From: Hormoscilla sp. GM7CHS1pb
GTDB lineage: Bacteria; Cyanobacteriota; Cyanobacteriia; Cyanobacteriales; Desertifilaceae
Direction of reading: 5' to 3'
Assembly: GCA_014323675.1 (NCBI GenBank)
Contig: JACONN010000002.1
Location: forward strand, 248,001 to 312,000
DNA: 64,000 bases
The translations under genes were made by a program, and so were the position numbers. The notes under the pieces are model-generated. The model saw only the letters and a list, made by a program, of their open reading frames with translations. It ran no database searches and was not told the origin of the DNA. Positions 36,605 to 45,995 of the stretch are shown piece by piece (the first letter of the stretch is position 1; each line of letters starts with the position of its first letter).

Positions 36605-37528
36605 ATGGGGGATTTTTTGAAGCAATGGCTGACGGAGTTGGGCAGGACTCAGTTTTTGCTAGTACGCATCGTTGATTTTGGGTTGGTACTCGTCCTCACA
36701 TATATGGTGCTCATGGTGATTGGCGAGCGCCGGACCATGTGGATGGTACGAGGGTTCATCATGCTGATGCTGGCAACAGCTATATCTTCATTTCTGAAGT
36801 TAAAGCTGCTAAATTTTGTCCTGAATAAGTTAGTGATTGGCTCTGCTGTGGCAATGGCGGTAATCTTACAGTCGGAGTTCCGCAGATTTTTAGAACAATT
36901 GGGAAAGGGAGAGGTTCTACAGTTATTTCAACCAGCCACTGAAACCATGCCGAACCCTGATAGCGTTACCGATGAAATTGTCAATGCAGTCAAGGAACTC
37001 TCCCAAAATCGGACTGGAGCCCTGCTGATTATAGAAACTACTGGACCAATTGATGAGCTCTCTTTTTCTGTCCCCGGAGTGAAGTTGAATGCTGAGGTAT
37101 CGAAGGAATTGTTGCAGACGATCTTTCAGACAACAACATTGTTACATGATGGGGCGGTTTGGATTCGGATGCCGCGGGTTGTGGCTGCTGGGGTGATTTT
37201 ACCCCTGTCGGAACGGACGGCGTCGCGGCAGTTGGGGACGCGCCACCGGGCAGCGATGGGAATTACCGATCGAGTGGAAAATTGTGTATGTGTGGTGGTC
37301 TCTGAAGAAACAGGCTCCATTTCTTTAGCGGAACGGGGACTCCTGAATCGCCCTTTGACTAGCAGTAAACTGAAGGAACTGTTAGAGGCGAAATTCTCCC
37401 AATCTGCCCAAATGGAGCCAGTTGCCCCCGCTCTGCGCAATCTGAGTCGCCAGCTTAACTCTAAAGGTACGGCATTGGTTGCGCGTTTACTCCGTTTGCC
37501 ATCATCGGTTCCTCAGAAGAAAAAATGA
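36605..37528 (+). CDS. cdaA: Diadenylate cyclase (c-di-AMP synthase)
   Basis: CdaA joins two ATP into cyclic di-AMP, which controls potassium and osmolyte transport and wall homeostasis. The 307 residues include three membrane segments at about 18-40, 48-63 and 74-90, then the DAC domain with the catalytic DGA at 182-184 and RHR at 213-215. The ATGA at 37525 overlaps uppS, giving translational coupling with cell-wall lipid synthesis. No CdaR partner is in the window. Confidence 0.95.
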   Translation: MGDFLKQWLTELGRTQFLLVRIVDFGLVLVLTYMVLMVIGERRTMWMVRGFIMLMLATAISSFLKLKLLNFVLNKLVIGSAVAMAVILQSEFRRFLEQLGKGEVLQLFQPATETMPNPDSVTDEIVNAVKELSQNRTGALLIIETTGPIDELSFSVPGVKLNAEVSKELLQTIFQTTTLLHDGAVWIRMPRVVAAGVILPLSERTASRQLGTRHRAAMGITDRVENCVCVVVSEETGSISLAERGLLNRPLTSSKLKELLEAKFSQSAQMEPVAPALRNLSRQLNSKGTALVARLLRLPSSVPQKKK

Positions 37529-38280
37529 CACTCATGCAAATGCAATTGCAGGAACTGCCTGCAGACCTGAAGCGAGAAAGACTACCCCGGCATGTGGCGG
37601 TAATTATGGATGGAAATGGTCGGTGGGCTCAGCGTCGAGGACTGCCACGGATAATGGGTCATCCGCGCGGGGTGGATGCCCTGAGGGAATTGGTCCGCTG
37701 TTGCGATGATTGGGGACTCGAAGCCCTGACGGTCTATGCTTTTTCTACGGATAACTGGAAGCGACCCCAGCAGGAAGTGATCTTGATTATGACTCTGATC
37801 GAGCAATTCCTGCGCGCGGAACTGCCGGAAATGATGGAGCGTGATATTCGGCTGGAGTTGGTGGGCTCTTTACAGGAGTTACCCCGATCGCTACAAGCTC
37901 AGATCTCGAAATCAACCCAGGCTACCCATGCTAACCGAGGTCTTCAGTTTAGGGCGGCGGTGAACTACGGGGGACGCCAGGAAATTTTGCATGCTTGTAA
38001 AGCCCTTGCTACTCAGGTACAGCTCGGTCATATCCAACCGGATCAAATCGATCGGGCTTTGTTTGAGCGTCACCTCTATACGCCCGATCTTTGCTATCCT
38101 GATTTGCTGATCCGTACTAGCGGCGAGATGCGCATTAGCAATTTTCTCCTCTGGCAGGTCGCCTACTCGGAAATTTACATCACTGATACTCTTTGGCCGG
38201 ATTTTGACCGGGCTGAGTTTCACCGGGCTCTCTGGACTTATCAACAGCGCGATCGCCGCTTTGGCAAGGTCAAAAGTTAG
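37525..38280 (+). CDS. uppS: Isoprenyl (undecaprenyl) diphosphate synthase
   Basis: This cis-prenyltransferase makes the C55 lipid carrier for peptidoglycan and polysaccharides. The family signature [13 protein letters not shown] contains catalytic Asp29; further motifs are [23 protein letters not shown] and [18 protein letters not shown]. It has 251 residues, and its start overlaps the cdaA stop by four bases (ATGA). ATG 37534 is an alternative start. Confidence 0.95.
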   Translation: MTLMQMQLQELPADLKRERLPRHVAVIMDGNGRWAQRRGLPRIMGHPRGVDALRELVRCCDDWGLEALTVYAFSTDNWKRPQQEVILIMTLIEQFLRAELPEMMERDIRLELVGSLQELPRSLQAQISKSTQATHANRGLQFRAAVNYGGRQEILHACKALATQVQLGHIQPDQIDRALFERHLYTPDLCYPDLLIRTSGEMRISNFLLWQVAYSEIYITDTLWPDFDRAEFHRALWTYQQRDRRFGKVKS

Positions 38281-38483
38281 TTGTTAGTTGTCAGTTGTGG
38301 GTTGTTAGTTGTTAGTTAGTTGTGGGTTGTTAGTTGTTATACCATTTTTTGAAAATGTTGCTACACTTCTGGCGCGAAAGTTCTCTCACTTCGCAGTCGG
38401 CCCGCCTTTCGTGTCTCGCACTACCCACAACTAACCACTGACAACTAACCACTGGCCACTAACCACTGACTACTGACAAGTCA
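38281..38483. repeat. Heptamer repeats in inverted blocks
   Basis: A block of GTTAGTT / GTTGTGG / GTCAGTT units (38281-38338) is answered by CAACTAACCACTGACAAC-type units on the other strand (38427-38480), so the two can pair. It lies between the convergent uppS and DUF3143 genes. Such short tandemly repeated repetitive sequences are common in filamentous cyanobacteria. Confidence 0.75.
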
Positions 38484-38758
38484 TTAAGGTCCTGCGAAGA
38501 CGGCATCTTCAATATCTTTACGACTGAGGGAATATTTGAAGGCGCGTTGAATGTCCCCGCGTCCTCCCTCACTGGCTTTGATATAACGGACAGTCAACTG
38601 TTCTATATCGAGGCTGATTTCTGCTTGCCAGTTGGCTCGCTGGATGTACCAGCAGTGGAGTTGTTCTCGGTCTTGCTGGCATCCCTGGTTGGTGAGCCAG
38701 CGCTCAATTTCTGGGAGAGGATGGTTGTACAGGGGGTATCAGAGGTCGGGAGAGCCAT
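38484..38758 (-). CDS. DUF3143 family protein (one-base frameshift)
   Basis: From ATG 38758, MALPTSDTP and, after a frame change, LYNHPLPEIERWL, then CWYIQRANWQAEISLDIEQL and a C-terminus ending SRKDIEDAVFAGP. This is the full 91-residue DUF3143 pattern. The break is at the G5 run 38732-38736; six G restore the frame. DUF3143 is usually found beside a J-domain gene in cyanobacteria, and here it starts six bases after the J-protein gene. Function unknown. Confidence 0.85.
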
Positions 38759-38764
38759 AATTTA

Positions 38765-39289
38765 TTAAACAATAGAGTTAATTAGAATGCTGCTGGGCAG
38801 TTCGATGGGTGCAAAGGCGTCCTCTGGCCGGGTGAAGGCCACTGCGATCGCTAACATCAGACAGCCGATAAAGGTCAGGGCTAGAATGAACAGGGCAAAG
38901 ATTTCCCCGGCGGACAGGGGGCGATCGGTTGGATCTAAATAAACCTCCGATGACATCTTCTGTTGCCCATTGTCAGTCAGACGATAAGCAGGGGATGGCT
39001 GAACTACGTATACGCGCGAGTAGCCAATGAAGTGGTCGTAGACTCGACGTTGTTCTGGATTACTTAAGGTAGCGTAAGCTTGGTTGAGTTGGTGGAATTT
39101 TTCCGTGGCAATTTTTGGCGCCAGGTCTGTGGTATCGGGATGGTAGCGTTTCGACAGTTCCCGATAGGCCCGTCGGATCTCTATTACGGACGCGGAAGGG
39201 TGGACCCCTAGTAAGGCGTAATAGCTGTTCGCTAGCTTGTTAACTGCTGGCATTTGGCGATTGGAGTTGGTTGCCCTGTTGCTAGTCAC
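38765..39289 (-). CDS. J-domain membrane protein
   Basis: This 174-residue protein has a J domain at about 22-88 (YYALLGVHPSASVIEIRRAY, then the KRYHPDT motif with HPD, and YDHFIGYSR) and one C-terminal membrane helix (IFALFILALTFIGCLMLAIA). J domains stimulate Hsp70 ATPases. With its membrane anchor it probably recruits an Hsp70 to the membrane; DUF3143 follows directly. Whether it also serves the NYN-Hsp70 protein is unknown. Confidence 0.9.
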   Translation of the reverse strand: MTSNRATNSNRQMPAVNKLANSYYALLGVHPSASVIEIRRAYRELSKRYHPDTTDLAPKIATEKFHQLNQAYATLSNPEQRRVYDHFIGYSRVYVVQPSPAYRLTDNGQQKMSSEVYLDPTDRPLSAGEIFALFILALTFIGCLMLAIAVAFTRPEDAFAPIELPSSILINSIV

Positions 39290-40131
39290 GTCTGCTCTAT
39301 GGTACCTGGTTTGGCGATGTTTGCAGATATTTTAACTGGTCTGGGCGACCTGGGACACCTATGACTTTCTGGCGGCAGGAACTGCCCTCTGCTAATTATG
39401 ACACAGTTGCTGCCTGTTGTTAAATCCTTTTTTGATGCTACAGATTAAGATAAGATATAATTGTTGTCCAAGCATCATCGAACGTTATCAGTGGCAACCT
39501 GCTACCTGGTCAGATTATTTGGTGGCCTGTGAATATCCGACTTCGGAAAGGATGAGGATTTTTTTCATCGCGATCGCATTTTACTAATTGACATGGGTGC
39601 AGAAGGAATTGAACACGCAAATATCAGTGACTTGTTCACGATTTTATTTTATATCTGGTTTAGTCAGAGACCAGAACAAATATTCAGTTCTCTGTTGCTT
39701 GCTGGAAAAAGGCCCGTATAGTACGGGTGCGATCTGGTACTGTACGCGGCTTTGTGGTTTTCTCAACAAATTGATAATTGGCAGGACAACCCTAAAGGGT
39801 GGGGCTACAATTACAAAGCCCGCCTGCGCGGGCTAAGAATTATTACAAGTTGTTAAGTATTGGTAATGTAAACAGAAATAAATCAAGGTATGATGTTAAG
39901 GTATAAAAGACAAGAGCGATCGCGTCAGCAGAAGAAAAACTACCAGAGTTATTATCATCATTCACTAGGATCTTGGGGAGGTTTCTTAATTATTGCACGA
40001 TCGATATAGAATAGAGGTTGCGATCTGGTATCTAACAATCAGATTGAGATAGCTTTTTTGTAGCAAATAAATTATCATGAAAATCTGGGCAGTACAAACC
40101 ATAGGTGAGCAAGGTAGGCAATAAAGAAGCA
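39290..40131. other. Long gap, mostly without genes
   Basis: Apart from the Uma2 remnant at 39492-39717 it holds a GCCCGCCTGCGCGGGC palindrome (39818) with GGACAACCCTAAAGGGTGGG (39783). Nothing else is supported. Confidence 0.55.
39492..39717 (+). pseudogene. Uma2-family gene remnant
   Basis: WQPATWSDYLVACEYPTSER in one frame, then RDRILLIDMGAEGIEHANIS and a following FSQRPEQIFSSLL in the next. This is the N-terminal region of the longer Uma2 type. One frameshift, and no catalytic region follows. Confidence 0.6.
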
Positions 40132-40424
40132 ATGGAATTTGACAAAGAGTTTTTCGGGTCCGCGTGAAAACCCGGAGATAGACCTACTTATGTGATTCAA
40201 CTTGAGTGTCAGTTTGCAGAAGAAGAAGGGTGGTTGGCGGTAATTCGTGCTGATGATTTTCACGATCTTCCTCACCTAGACATTCTTTACCCCTCTGGAG
40301 AAAAACAGAAAGTTTGGCTAAGGGATCTGGGTGATGATAAAATGAATATGAAAGAAGCACGACGAATTTGATTGAACGTTGGCAGCAAGAGAGGTCACGC
40401 TATGAACAACAGCTTAATAAATGA
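40132..40424 (+). pseudogene. Small DUF7718-like gene with one stop and one frameshift
   Basis: From ATG 40132 (MEFDKEFFGSA) an in-frame TGA at 40165-40167 interrupts the frame, which then continues YVIQLECQFAEEEGWLAVIR, then DDFHDLPHLDILYPSG. After MKEAR it must shift to give NLIERWQQERSRYEQQLNK. The G-W-x-x-V-x-R-x-D-x-x-H-x-x-x-H-x-D pattern resembles DUF7718 proteins; this assignment is tentative. It overlaps the next gene. Confidence 0.5.
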
Positions 40425-40680
40425 ACAGCAAGAGATGGCGACTGTAAATATGGCGGTTGCTTTCGATTACCTAGAATTTTTGCTCTCTAATCCCGCAGCA
40501 TGTCAAGAGATTCCCGATGGTGCAACAGTGATTATACCTACAGGAATCAGGTGGGTTGATGAGGAAAATCAGCTTCTTGCCAAGGAGGTAGAATGTTCTG
40601 GTGGGGTTGTCTACCATGTGCCAGAATTGGGTAAATCAGATTGGGTGAAAGAAGCTGCTGGAAAATTATCTCATTTTTAA
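40402..40680 (+). CDS. Small protein, DUF5647-like
   Basis: A start at 40402 (MNNSLINEQQEM) follows AGAGGTCACGC; ATG 40435 is an alternative. The 92 residues include AFDYLEFLLSNPAACQEIPDGATVIIP, a helix-strand pattern seen in small DUF5647-type proteins (E-F-x-x-x-L-x-x-x-P, then I-P-x-G-A-x-x-I). The start overlaps the end of the preceding DUF7718-like gene, an arrangement typical of these small pairs. Function unknown; a toxin-antitoxin-like relationship is only a guess. Confidence 0.6.
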   Translation: MNNSLINEQQEMATVNMAVAFDYLEFLLSNPAACQEIPDGATVIIPTGIRWVDEENQLLAKEVECSGGVVYHVPELGKSDWVKEAAGKLSHF

Positions 40681-41033
40681 TGGGATTATAGGTCATAAGG
40701 GAGAACGCTGGTTTCTTCCTTATGCTTGAGTCAAGATAGCTAAAAATTCCTCCACTACCCGATCGGGTTCTTCCCGGCATCTGTTAGCATGGTAATGGCC
40801 CGAGGATCTCGATGGACTGCGGGGTGGGCGATCGCACATTAATTTAAGTGAAATGCACCCGGATCTCAAGAGCAAATTTGCTACAATAGGAAATACTGCT
40901 TTTGCCTCATTCCAACCACAATCCTCTCGCACAGTTCCTCTTTCTAACACAGTCCTACAGAAATTGCGGGATTTATAGTAAATAAGCTAAATGTTGCAAT
41001 TGACAATCAAGGCTGCAACAGAATCTGGGTGAT
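40681..41033. other. Gap without a supported gene
   Basis: A 76-codon frame on the reverse strand (40720-40950) shows no recognisable family. One HIP1-like site is present. Nothing else stands out. Confidence 0.5.
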
Positions 41034-41300
41034 TTATTCTTCAGCAGAAACACGCTGCAACCAAGCCACTAAATCTGTCTGGGCCTCAAAATCCAGCAGC
41101 GCCTCTGCCAAATCCTCTAACTGGGTGAGTGACAACTGGCGAATCTGGGACTGTAACTCCGCCGCAATTTCACCCATCCGTCGCGTGAGTAGGCGCAGAA
41201 CAATCTTCAATTCTCCTTCGATCATCCAACTGGTGACTATTTCCATGATTTCCTCCTGTTCTGATGATGCCAGTATACCAATGGGTGCATCCCAATTTGG
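41034..41300 (-). pseudogene. DUF4351 domain: displaced C-terminus of an Rpn-type gene
   Basis: EEIMEIVTSWMIEGELKIVL, then RRMGEI, then QLEDLAEALLDFEAQTDLVAWL is the DUF4351 domain that normally ends Rpn-family (PD-(D/E)XK) proteins. No N-terminal nuclease precedes it. The matching N-terminal part, on the same strand, lies at 44770-45437, with only mobile elements between them. Confidence 0.75.
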
Positions 41301-41346
41301 CAATGAGCAAAAATACTTCATTGTTAAACTGTCACTAATAGACCCT

Positions 41347-41438
41347 TGGTCTGTCAAGGAAATGATGACGGATAAGAGAAGGGAAGGCTCGGAAGCGGTT
41401 ATCTCCGTAAAATTCGTCAATTTTATCTTGACAGACCA
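41347..41438. mobile_element. 92-bp MITE related to the IS630 at 24.2-25.1 kb
   Basis: Perfect 12-bp ends TGGTCTGTCAAG (41347) and CTTGACAGACCA (41427-41438). The inside left (AATGATGACGGATAAGAGAA) is nearly the same as the 5' end of the IS630 element (25040-25077), so the MITE is a deletion derivative of that element. Confidence 0.8.
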
Positions 41439-41465
41439 CGAGATGATGAGAATGTCAAGATTGAC

Positions 41466-42751
41466 TCACCTTGAGAATACTCCATTGAGATAAGCGCAGC
41501 GATGCCGCAGAACTTGGGGAACATTGGCAGCTTTCCACTGCGCTCCTGAGAGCTTCACCCGTGCCGCAACCTGCTTAATCGTTGATTCCACCTCTCCCGA
41601 ACCGATTGAAATTCCCTCGGCTTGGTAATAGCCATAGTTCACAATGCGGTGACGATGCTTAGTAACATAGGCCCTGAAGTTATCAACCCGTGGATGCTCC
41701 CAGTCGTCAAATTCTTTGAGGGCTGCATCTACCTTGCCTGACCATAGGAGAGCTTTCACTCGTGCCAGTCTAGATCTGGACCCACCGACTTTCTCGAGGT
41801 TTTCCATCAAGTGATACCAATCGAGGATTTCCAGACGGAAGATGGTTGGGCCAATCTCGGCAAACAAATTCCAAATGCCATCATGACCGTCTCCGATACT
41901 CACAAGTGGATTCGCCAAGGGCTGCTGGTTGACCCATTTGACCAGTCCTGCATTGTCCCGAAAGAAGGCCGCTACCCCGAGGTCATGTAGATTAACGCCC
42001 TTGTAATCGCGCCACTCACAGGGTCTCCCTTGCGGGGTCCGTAAGCGTACTTTCCCCCCATCAATGCTCATTTCCTCAACAACTTCCTTGACAGTCGGCA
42101 ACTTCAACTCATGGGCGAGCACTTTCGGTTCTTGAGGGCTGATTTCGGAAACAGCTTTTTTAGCCGTCGGCAACTCAAACTCCTGAGGGGGCAGTTTCGG
42201 TCCTTGAGGGCCCGTTGAGGAAACGGCTTCTTTAGCTGTGGGCAACTCAAACTCCTGAAGGGGCAGTTTCGGTTCTTGAGCGCTCGTTGAGGAAACGGCT
42301 TCTTTAACTGTCAGTAATTCAAACTCATAACGTTGCACCAGTCGTTGCTGAGTTCCCCGGGAAACGCTCATCCCCGTGAGCTGCTTAATATCTTCCTCGG
42401 CGTGCTCATAAGAAGAGTTCGCACTCAGTAACAAGCAACATTTTTCCAGATAGGGACTCCACTGGCTATAGGCTCTCACATCAAAATAAGTCGCTTGCTT
42501 CTCCGTGATGAGGAGCTCGCCCAAAATGCTGTTTAAAATTCGGGTTCGCCCTGCGGTGGTGCCACTGGTGCTTTCGATAAAAAAAGGGCAATCTCTGGAC
42601 TGACGTATTGAAGCAACTGCCCACGGACTGTAGCTTCGAGTCCTGAGAGTGTTTTCAATTGCTCTGGAACAGTCCCTTGGGCCTCCTCATACAACAAGGC
42701 GGCTATTCCCAAAGCATAGGTTTTAATTTGAGCTAAATTTTCAGGATTCAT
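41466..42751 (-). CDS. ISKra4-family transposase, two frames, with internal repeats
   Basis: The first frame (42533-42751: MNPENLAQIKTYALGIAALL, ending PPQGEPEF) and the second (41466-42524: LGELLITEKQA, SPYLEKCCLLLSANSSYEHA, MSIDGGKVRLRTP, ISIGSGEVESTIKQ) are the two halves of an ISKra4-type transposase, out of frame by one base. Between the helix-turn-helix part and the first catalytic Asp (IDGG) there are three to four 28-residue repeats of the form ELPTxKEAVSSTxxQEPKLP (42110-42330) that other members lack. Confidence 0.85.
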
Positions 42752-43001
42752 AGTTTTAGAGGGAGCGTTTACCGACTGTCTCAGCTTAACACCATCTCGG
42801 AACCAGTTCGACTAAGCATTTATACTCATGGCGAAACTGGGATGCACCCTATACCAATTTCTTTTTGGAACTGGCTTTCCTCATCTACACTCAATTTCAG
42901 ATACAGCTTGTTCACCAGTTAGCTAGTACAATAACAGCATTTAGTAAACCAGTTTTTTAAACGTATTTGTTCCAATCAGCATTAGAGCAAGTTCAATTAA
43001 C

Positions 43002-43873
43002 GGCGTTGCACAATTACGGGATGATTTAAATAGGTACCGGTACAGAATTATAACGTAGATAGTGCAATAATAACTTAATTGAAAGCCTCAACATTTCTTC
43101 CGACTTTGAGTAACATAATGTTTTTCTTTTTAATCGAGCTAGATAATGTCTTAATCGACAATTTTCACATTCAACACGGGTCATGTAGGTTTTGCTGACT
43201 ATATGGTCAATATATTCAATAAACATTGGATAAACAGGCCATCCATCAGTAACGTCTAAAAAGCATTGCCAACATTTTCTAATATCCCACATAGGCTTAA
43301 AAGTTTCTGCAGAACGATCGCCTAATACCCATGTTATAATCCCTGGCTTGAAATGATTTACGACTGTCCATAGCCACTTTTTATTCTTTTTTTCATTGAC
43401 ATAAGTATGCAACTCGTCAATTTCTGCAACCTCCGGAATATCGTAGTTTTCAGGGATTGACGGTAATTCTTTAGCTGCCTGTTTTACCCAATCAATTTGA
43501 GTATTATGGCTGACACCAGTTATCCTTTCAATACCTCGAAATCCATTGCCATTAACGTACATTGTCAAACAATTTTTCTTGACATCTTCTGAATAACCGC
43601 GCGGATAATAATGTTCGAGAAACTGGCGACGACAATCCTTACAAATTAAATTCTGTTTGCCGCGTCTGTGACCATTTTTATTGATGTTTTCAGAACCACA
43701 TCTGGGACATTTCATGTTCGACTCCTTTAGCTAATTCTTTCGCCTTACTATCCATGATAACACATATTATGACTAGGTCGAAAACAAACATCATACTATA
43801 CATAAATTCTGACTGTAAAATTGCAGATTATCATAATCTGCAATAACCCATCATCCCGAAAATGTGCAACGCC
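43002..43873 (-). mobile_element. IS1-family insertion sequence, copy 1 (872 bp)
   Basis: Imperfect 24-bp ends beginning GGCGTTGCACA and closing TGTGCAACGCC, flanked by the 8-bp target duplication CAATTAAC (42994-43001 and 43874-43881). It sits in the IS630 transposase gene. It differs from copy 2 by only a few bases. Confidence 0.95.
43026..43715 (-). CDS. IS1-family transposase, copy 1
   Basis: This 229-residue protein has an N-terminal zinc ribbon (CPRCGSENINKNG, then CKDCRRQF), a helix-turn-helix (FRGIERITGVSHNTQIDWVK) and the DDE/N domain (EIDELHTYVNEKKNKKWLW, LDVTDGWPVYP, ECENCRLRHYLARLKR). It is a single uninterrupted frame, so it may be active. It differs from copy 2 at two residues (Arg/Ile in MWDIxKC and Leu/Arg in HYxRYNS). 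Confidence 0.95.
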   Translation of the reverse strand: MKCPRCGSENINKNGHRRGKQNLICKDCRRQFLEHYYPRGYSEDVKKNCLTMYVNGNGFRGIERITGVSHNTQIDWVKQAAKELPSIPENYDIPEVAEIDELHTYVNEKKNKKWLWTVVNHFKPGIITWVLGDRSAETFKPMWDIRKCWQCFLDVTDGWPVYPMFIEYIDHIVSKTYMTRVECENCRLRHYLARLKRKTLCYSKSEEMLRLSIKLLLHYLRYNSVPVPI

Positions 43874-44769
43874 CAATTAACTTTTCTAGCGCCTCCATTG
43901 CTCGTGTTGGGAACATTCTGACCAGTGACTTAACCGTTGACCACAACATCTCAATAGGATTGAAGTCTGGTGAGTAGGGTGATAAATATTCTACTCTTGC
44001 TCCCGTAGCGACTATCAGTTCTTCGATACCTTTCATTTTATGGATATTAAGGTTATCCATAACTACCACATCCCCTGGATTCAGCTTCTCCACCAGGTCA
44101 TGTTCAACAAAATCCTTAAAATCCTTACCTTTCATAGAGCCTTTAATTGCTTTTTTCGCCACAACCCTTTCAATACTTATTGCTCCGATTAACGTCATTT
44201 TCCTGCCCTTATAAAATGGTCTTAAATAGAATGCCTTTTTACCTTTTTCACACGGGCGCCATTTCGCGACTCATCCCTATCCAGAAAGCTGCCTCATCAA
44301 TAAATATCAATTTTCCCTGTGGGACATCTCGAACCCGCTCTCGGTAATCAACTCGCTGCTGTTGAACTGCTGGAGTTGCTACTTTTTCTGCCCGGTAAGT
44401 TTTTTTTTAAGAGTTAAGCCTTCTTTTTTTAGGAACTCACACATCCCCCCTACACTGACATAAACATCCTGCTCATTTAACAGATGTTCCCTCAGCCTAC
44501 CGTCCAATCTGGGTAATCTTTTACCATCTTCACGATCAAGTCTCGATAGGCTTCTAGCTTGCCCGGACGTTTGGGGCCGGGTTTTTTAGGGGTTAGATCT
44601 TGCGTTTCTCGATATTGTTTTATATAACTATGAACAGTAGCAGGACTGAGCATAAACTGCTCGGCAAGTTGCCGAATCGAGCCTTTGCCCAATTTATAAG
44701 CAGTGACGACTTTTTGTCTAAGGTCCAGAGAGTAACGTCCCATAGCTGAATTTGGTCTGCATTGAGTAT

Positions 44770-45437
44770 AGCTCTAGTTTAGCACAAAAATGTTCTACTT
44801 GTTTCCTGAACAAGCTGTAACTGTCGATAAATCCCGAAATCAGTCGGGTCTTCGCCGGATCTAACTTCAAAGTTGCCAGCAAGCGCAGACACTCTAATTT
44901 TACCCGCCAGCGATCATCTTTGTCAATCCTCATTTTCGTCATCAATGCCGTGGCCACTGGATTTTTCTGGCGCATGAAATCTCGCCAATTCAGACGATTT
45001 AGCTGAATGACCTTGTAGTTGAACTGCAAGATGACTTGGTTGTCAATGACAACTTCATAACGGTTGGGTTGTTCCTTGCGCGGAGAGTCAAAGGACAGAA
45101 CTGCTATGGGATATACTGGCAAACCGTGATTGTGTGACAAAAAGGCAAAGTACCGAAACATCCGCTACTCAAAATTTTTCTCATACTGTGCCTGGCTTTC
45201 CACATGGATCAGCAAGAAAGTTTCCCCACCAATCTTAAATTTGGTTTTGACCACCAGATCCGCGTTATATTTCTCTCCCGATTTGAGTTCGGTGAATATC
45301 TCTTGTTCTAAGAACTCCAGATAGCTGGTGTCTATCTCCGCGAGAAGTGAGGGAAAGAATAACTCTAAGAACTCCATGAAAAATGTCTTGAGCAGTTCCT
45401 TAAACAGGCGATCGTGTTTGATAGATTCTTTTTCCAT
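44770..45437 (-). pseudogene. Rpn-family nuclease, N-terminal part with an amber stop
   Basis: MEKESIKHDRLFKELLKTFF, then FTELKSGEKYNADLVVK, then LIHVESQAQYEKNF is the PD-(D/E)XK core of Rpn/YhgA-type proteins. An in-frame TAG at 45165-45167 precedes RMFRYFAFLSHNHGLPVYPI, which continues the same frame. The gene is cut at about 44770 by the IS630 element; its DUF4351 end appears to be at 41034-41300. Confidence 0.8.
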
Positions 45438-45563
45438 ACTCTTGTGACTTGACTGTTGCTTAACACAATATCCTAGTCTTGTGTCAAGCAGTAGTCGGCG
45501 CTGAATGATTTCCAGTAACTTATTCTAAGTCGATCGCCTTTTGAGGAATTTCCGTTGATGCCA

Positions 45564-45995
45564 TCATCTTACTCCTCCTTCCACGATCGCCAAATTGTCT
45601 TCTCTTCGCACTCCTCGCGATTCTTCCTGCACTCCTACAGTTTCCTTTTGTTTCCTTTCGCCCATCTCACGATCCTTCTCAACATGAAAACTGCCATACA
45701 TAATCGAAACTTCAAAAATATCTGTAGTAATCACTGCCGGCTTTCTGTGCGCGTCCTCTCCCAGATGAATGCCAATCAAATCTGCTTCTGCTTCGCCTAC
45801 TTCTTCGGGAACGTATACTTCCCAAGTTATTTCTCGACAATCTTTAAAAACTATTATGTAAGGCGATCTATTTTCTGGATCGTACACGCATTCAAACAAG
45901 ATTTTATTTCCCCACATGGAAATTTTAACATTTGTAATTAACGAGGTTAACCCTCCTAAACCTAGCAAATGGTAGTCTTCTGTCCAATTAGTCAC
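45564..45995 (-). CDS. Possible immunity protein
   Basis: This 143-residue protein begins MTNWTEDYHLLGLGGLTSLI. It has an alpha/beta-looking first 110 residues (VKISMWGNKILFECVYDP, ITWEVYVPEE, EADLIGIHLGE) and a charged tail (GERKQKETVGVQEESRG) that may be read-through into unrelated sequence. Its start overlaps the end of the toxin-like frame by eight bases, as immunity genes usually follow polymorphic-toxin tips. No named family is recognised. Confidence 0.5.
   Translation of the reverse strand: MTNWTEDYHLLGLGGLTSLITNVKISMWGNKILFECVYDPENRSPYIIVFKDCREITWEVYVPEEVGEAEADLIGIHLGEDAHRKPAVITTDIFEVSIMYGSFHVEKDREMGERKQKETVGVQEESRGVRREDNLAIVEGGVR

Larger units (their letters stand above)
42919..44743 (-). 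pseudogene. IS630-family transposase interrupted by IS1
   Basis: N-terminus at 44743 (GRYSLDLRQKVVTAYKLGKG, helix-turn-helix), then decayed middle, then the DDE part (43874-44198: VVVMDNLNIHK, YSPDFNPIEMLWSTVK). It is cut at KLI by an IS1 insertion and resumes at 43001 with KLIELALMLIGTNTF, then NWFTKCCYCTS and stop at 42919. Besides the IS1 there are frameshifts near 42955 and 44390. Confidence 0.82.

Noticed and set aside
38547-38768. Open frame on the + strand
   Set aside because: It is the shadow of the DUF3143 gene on the - strand, whose real frame is hidden by a one-base break.
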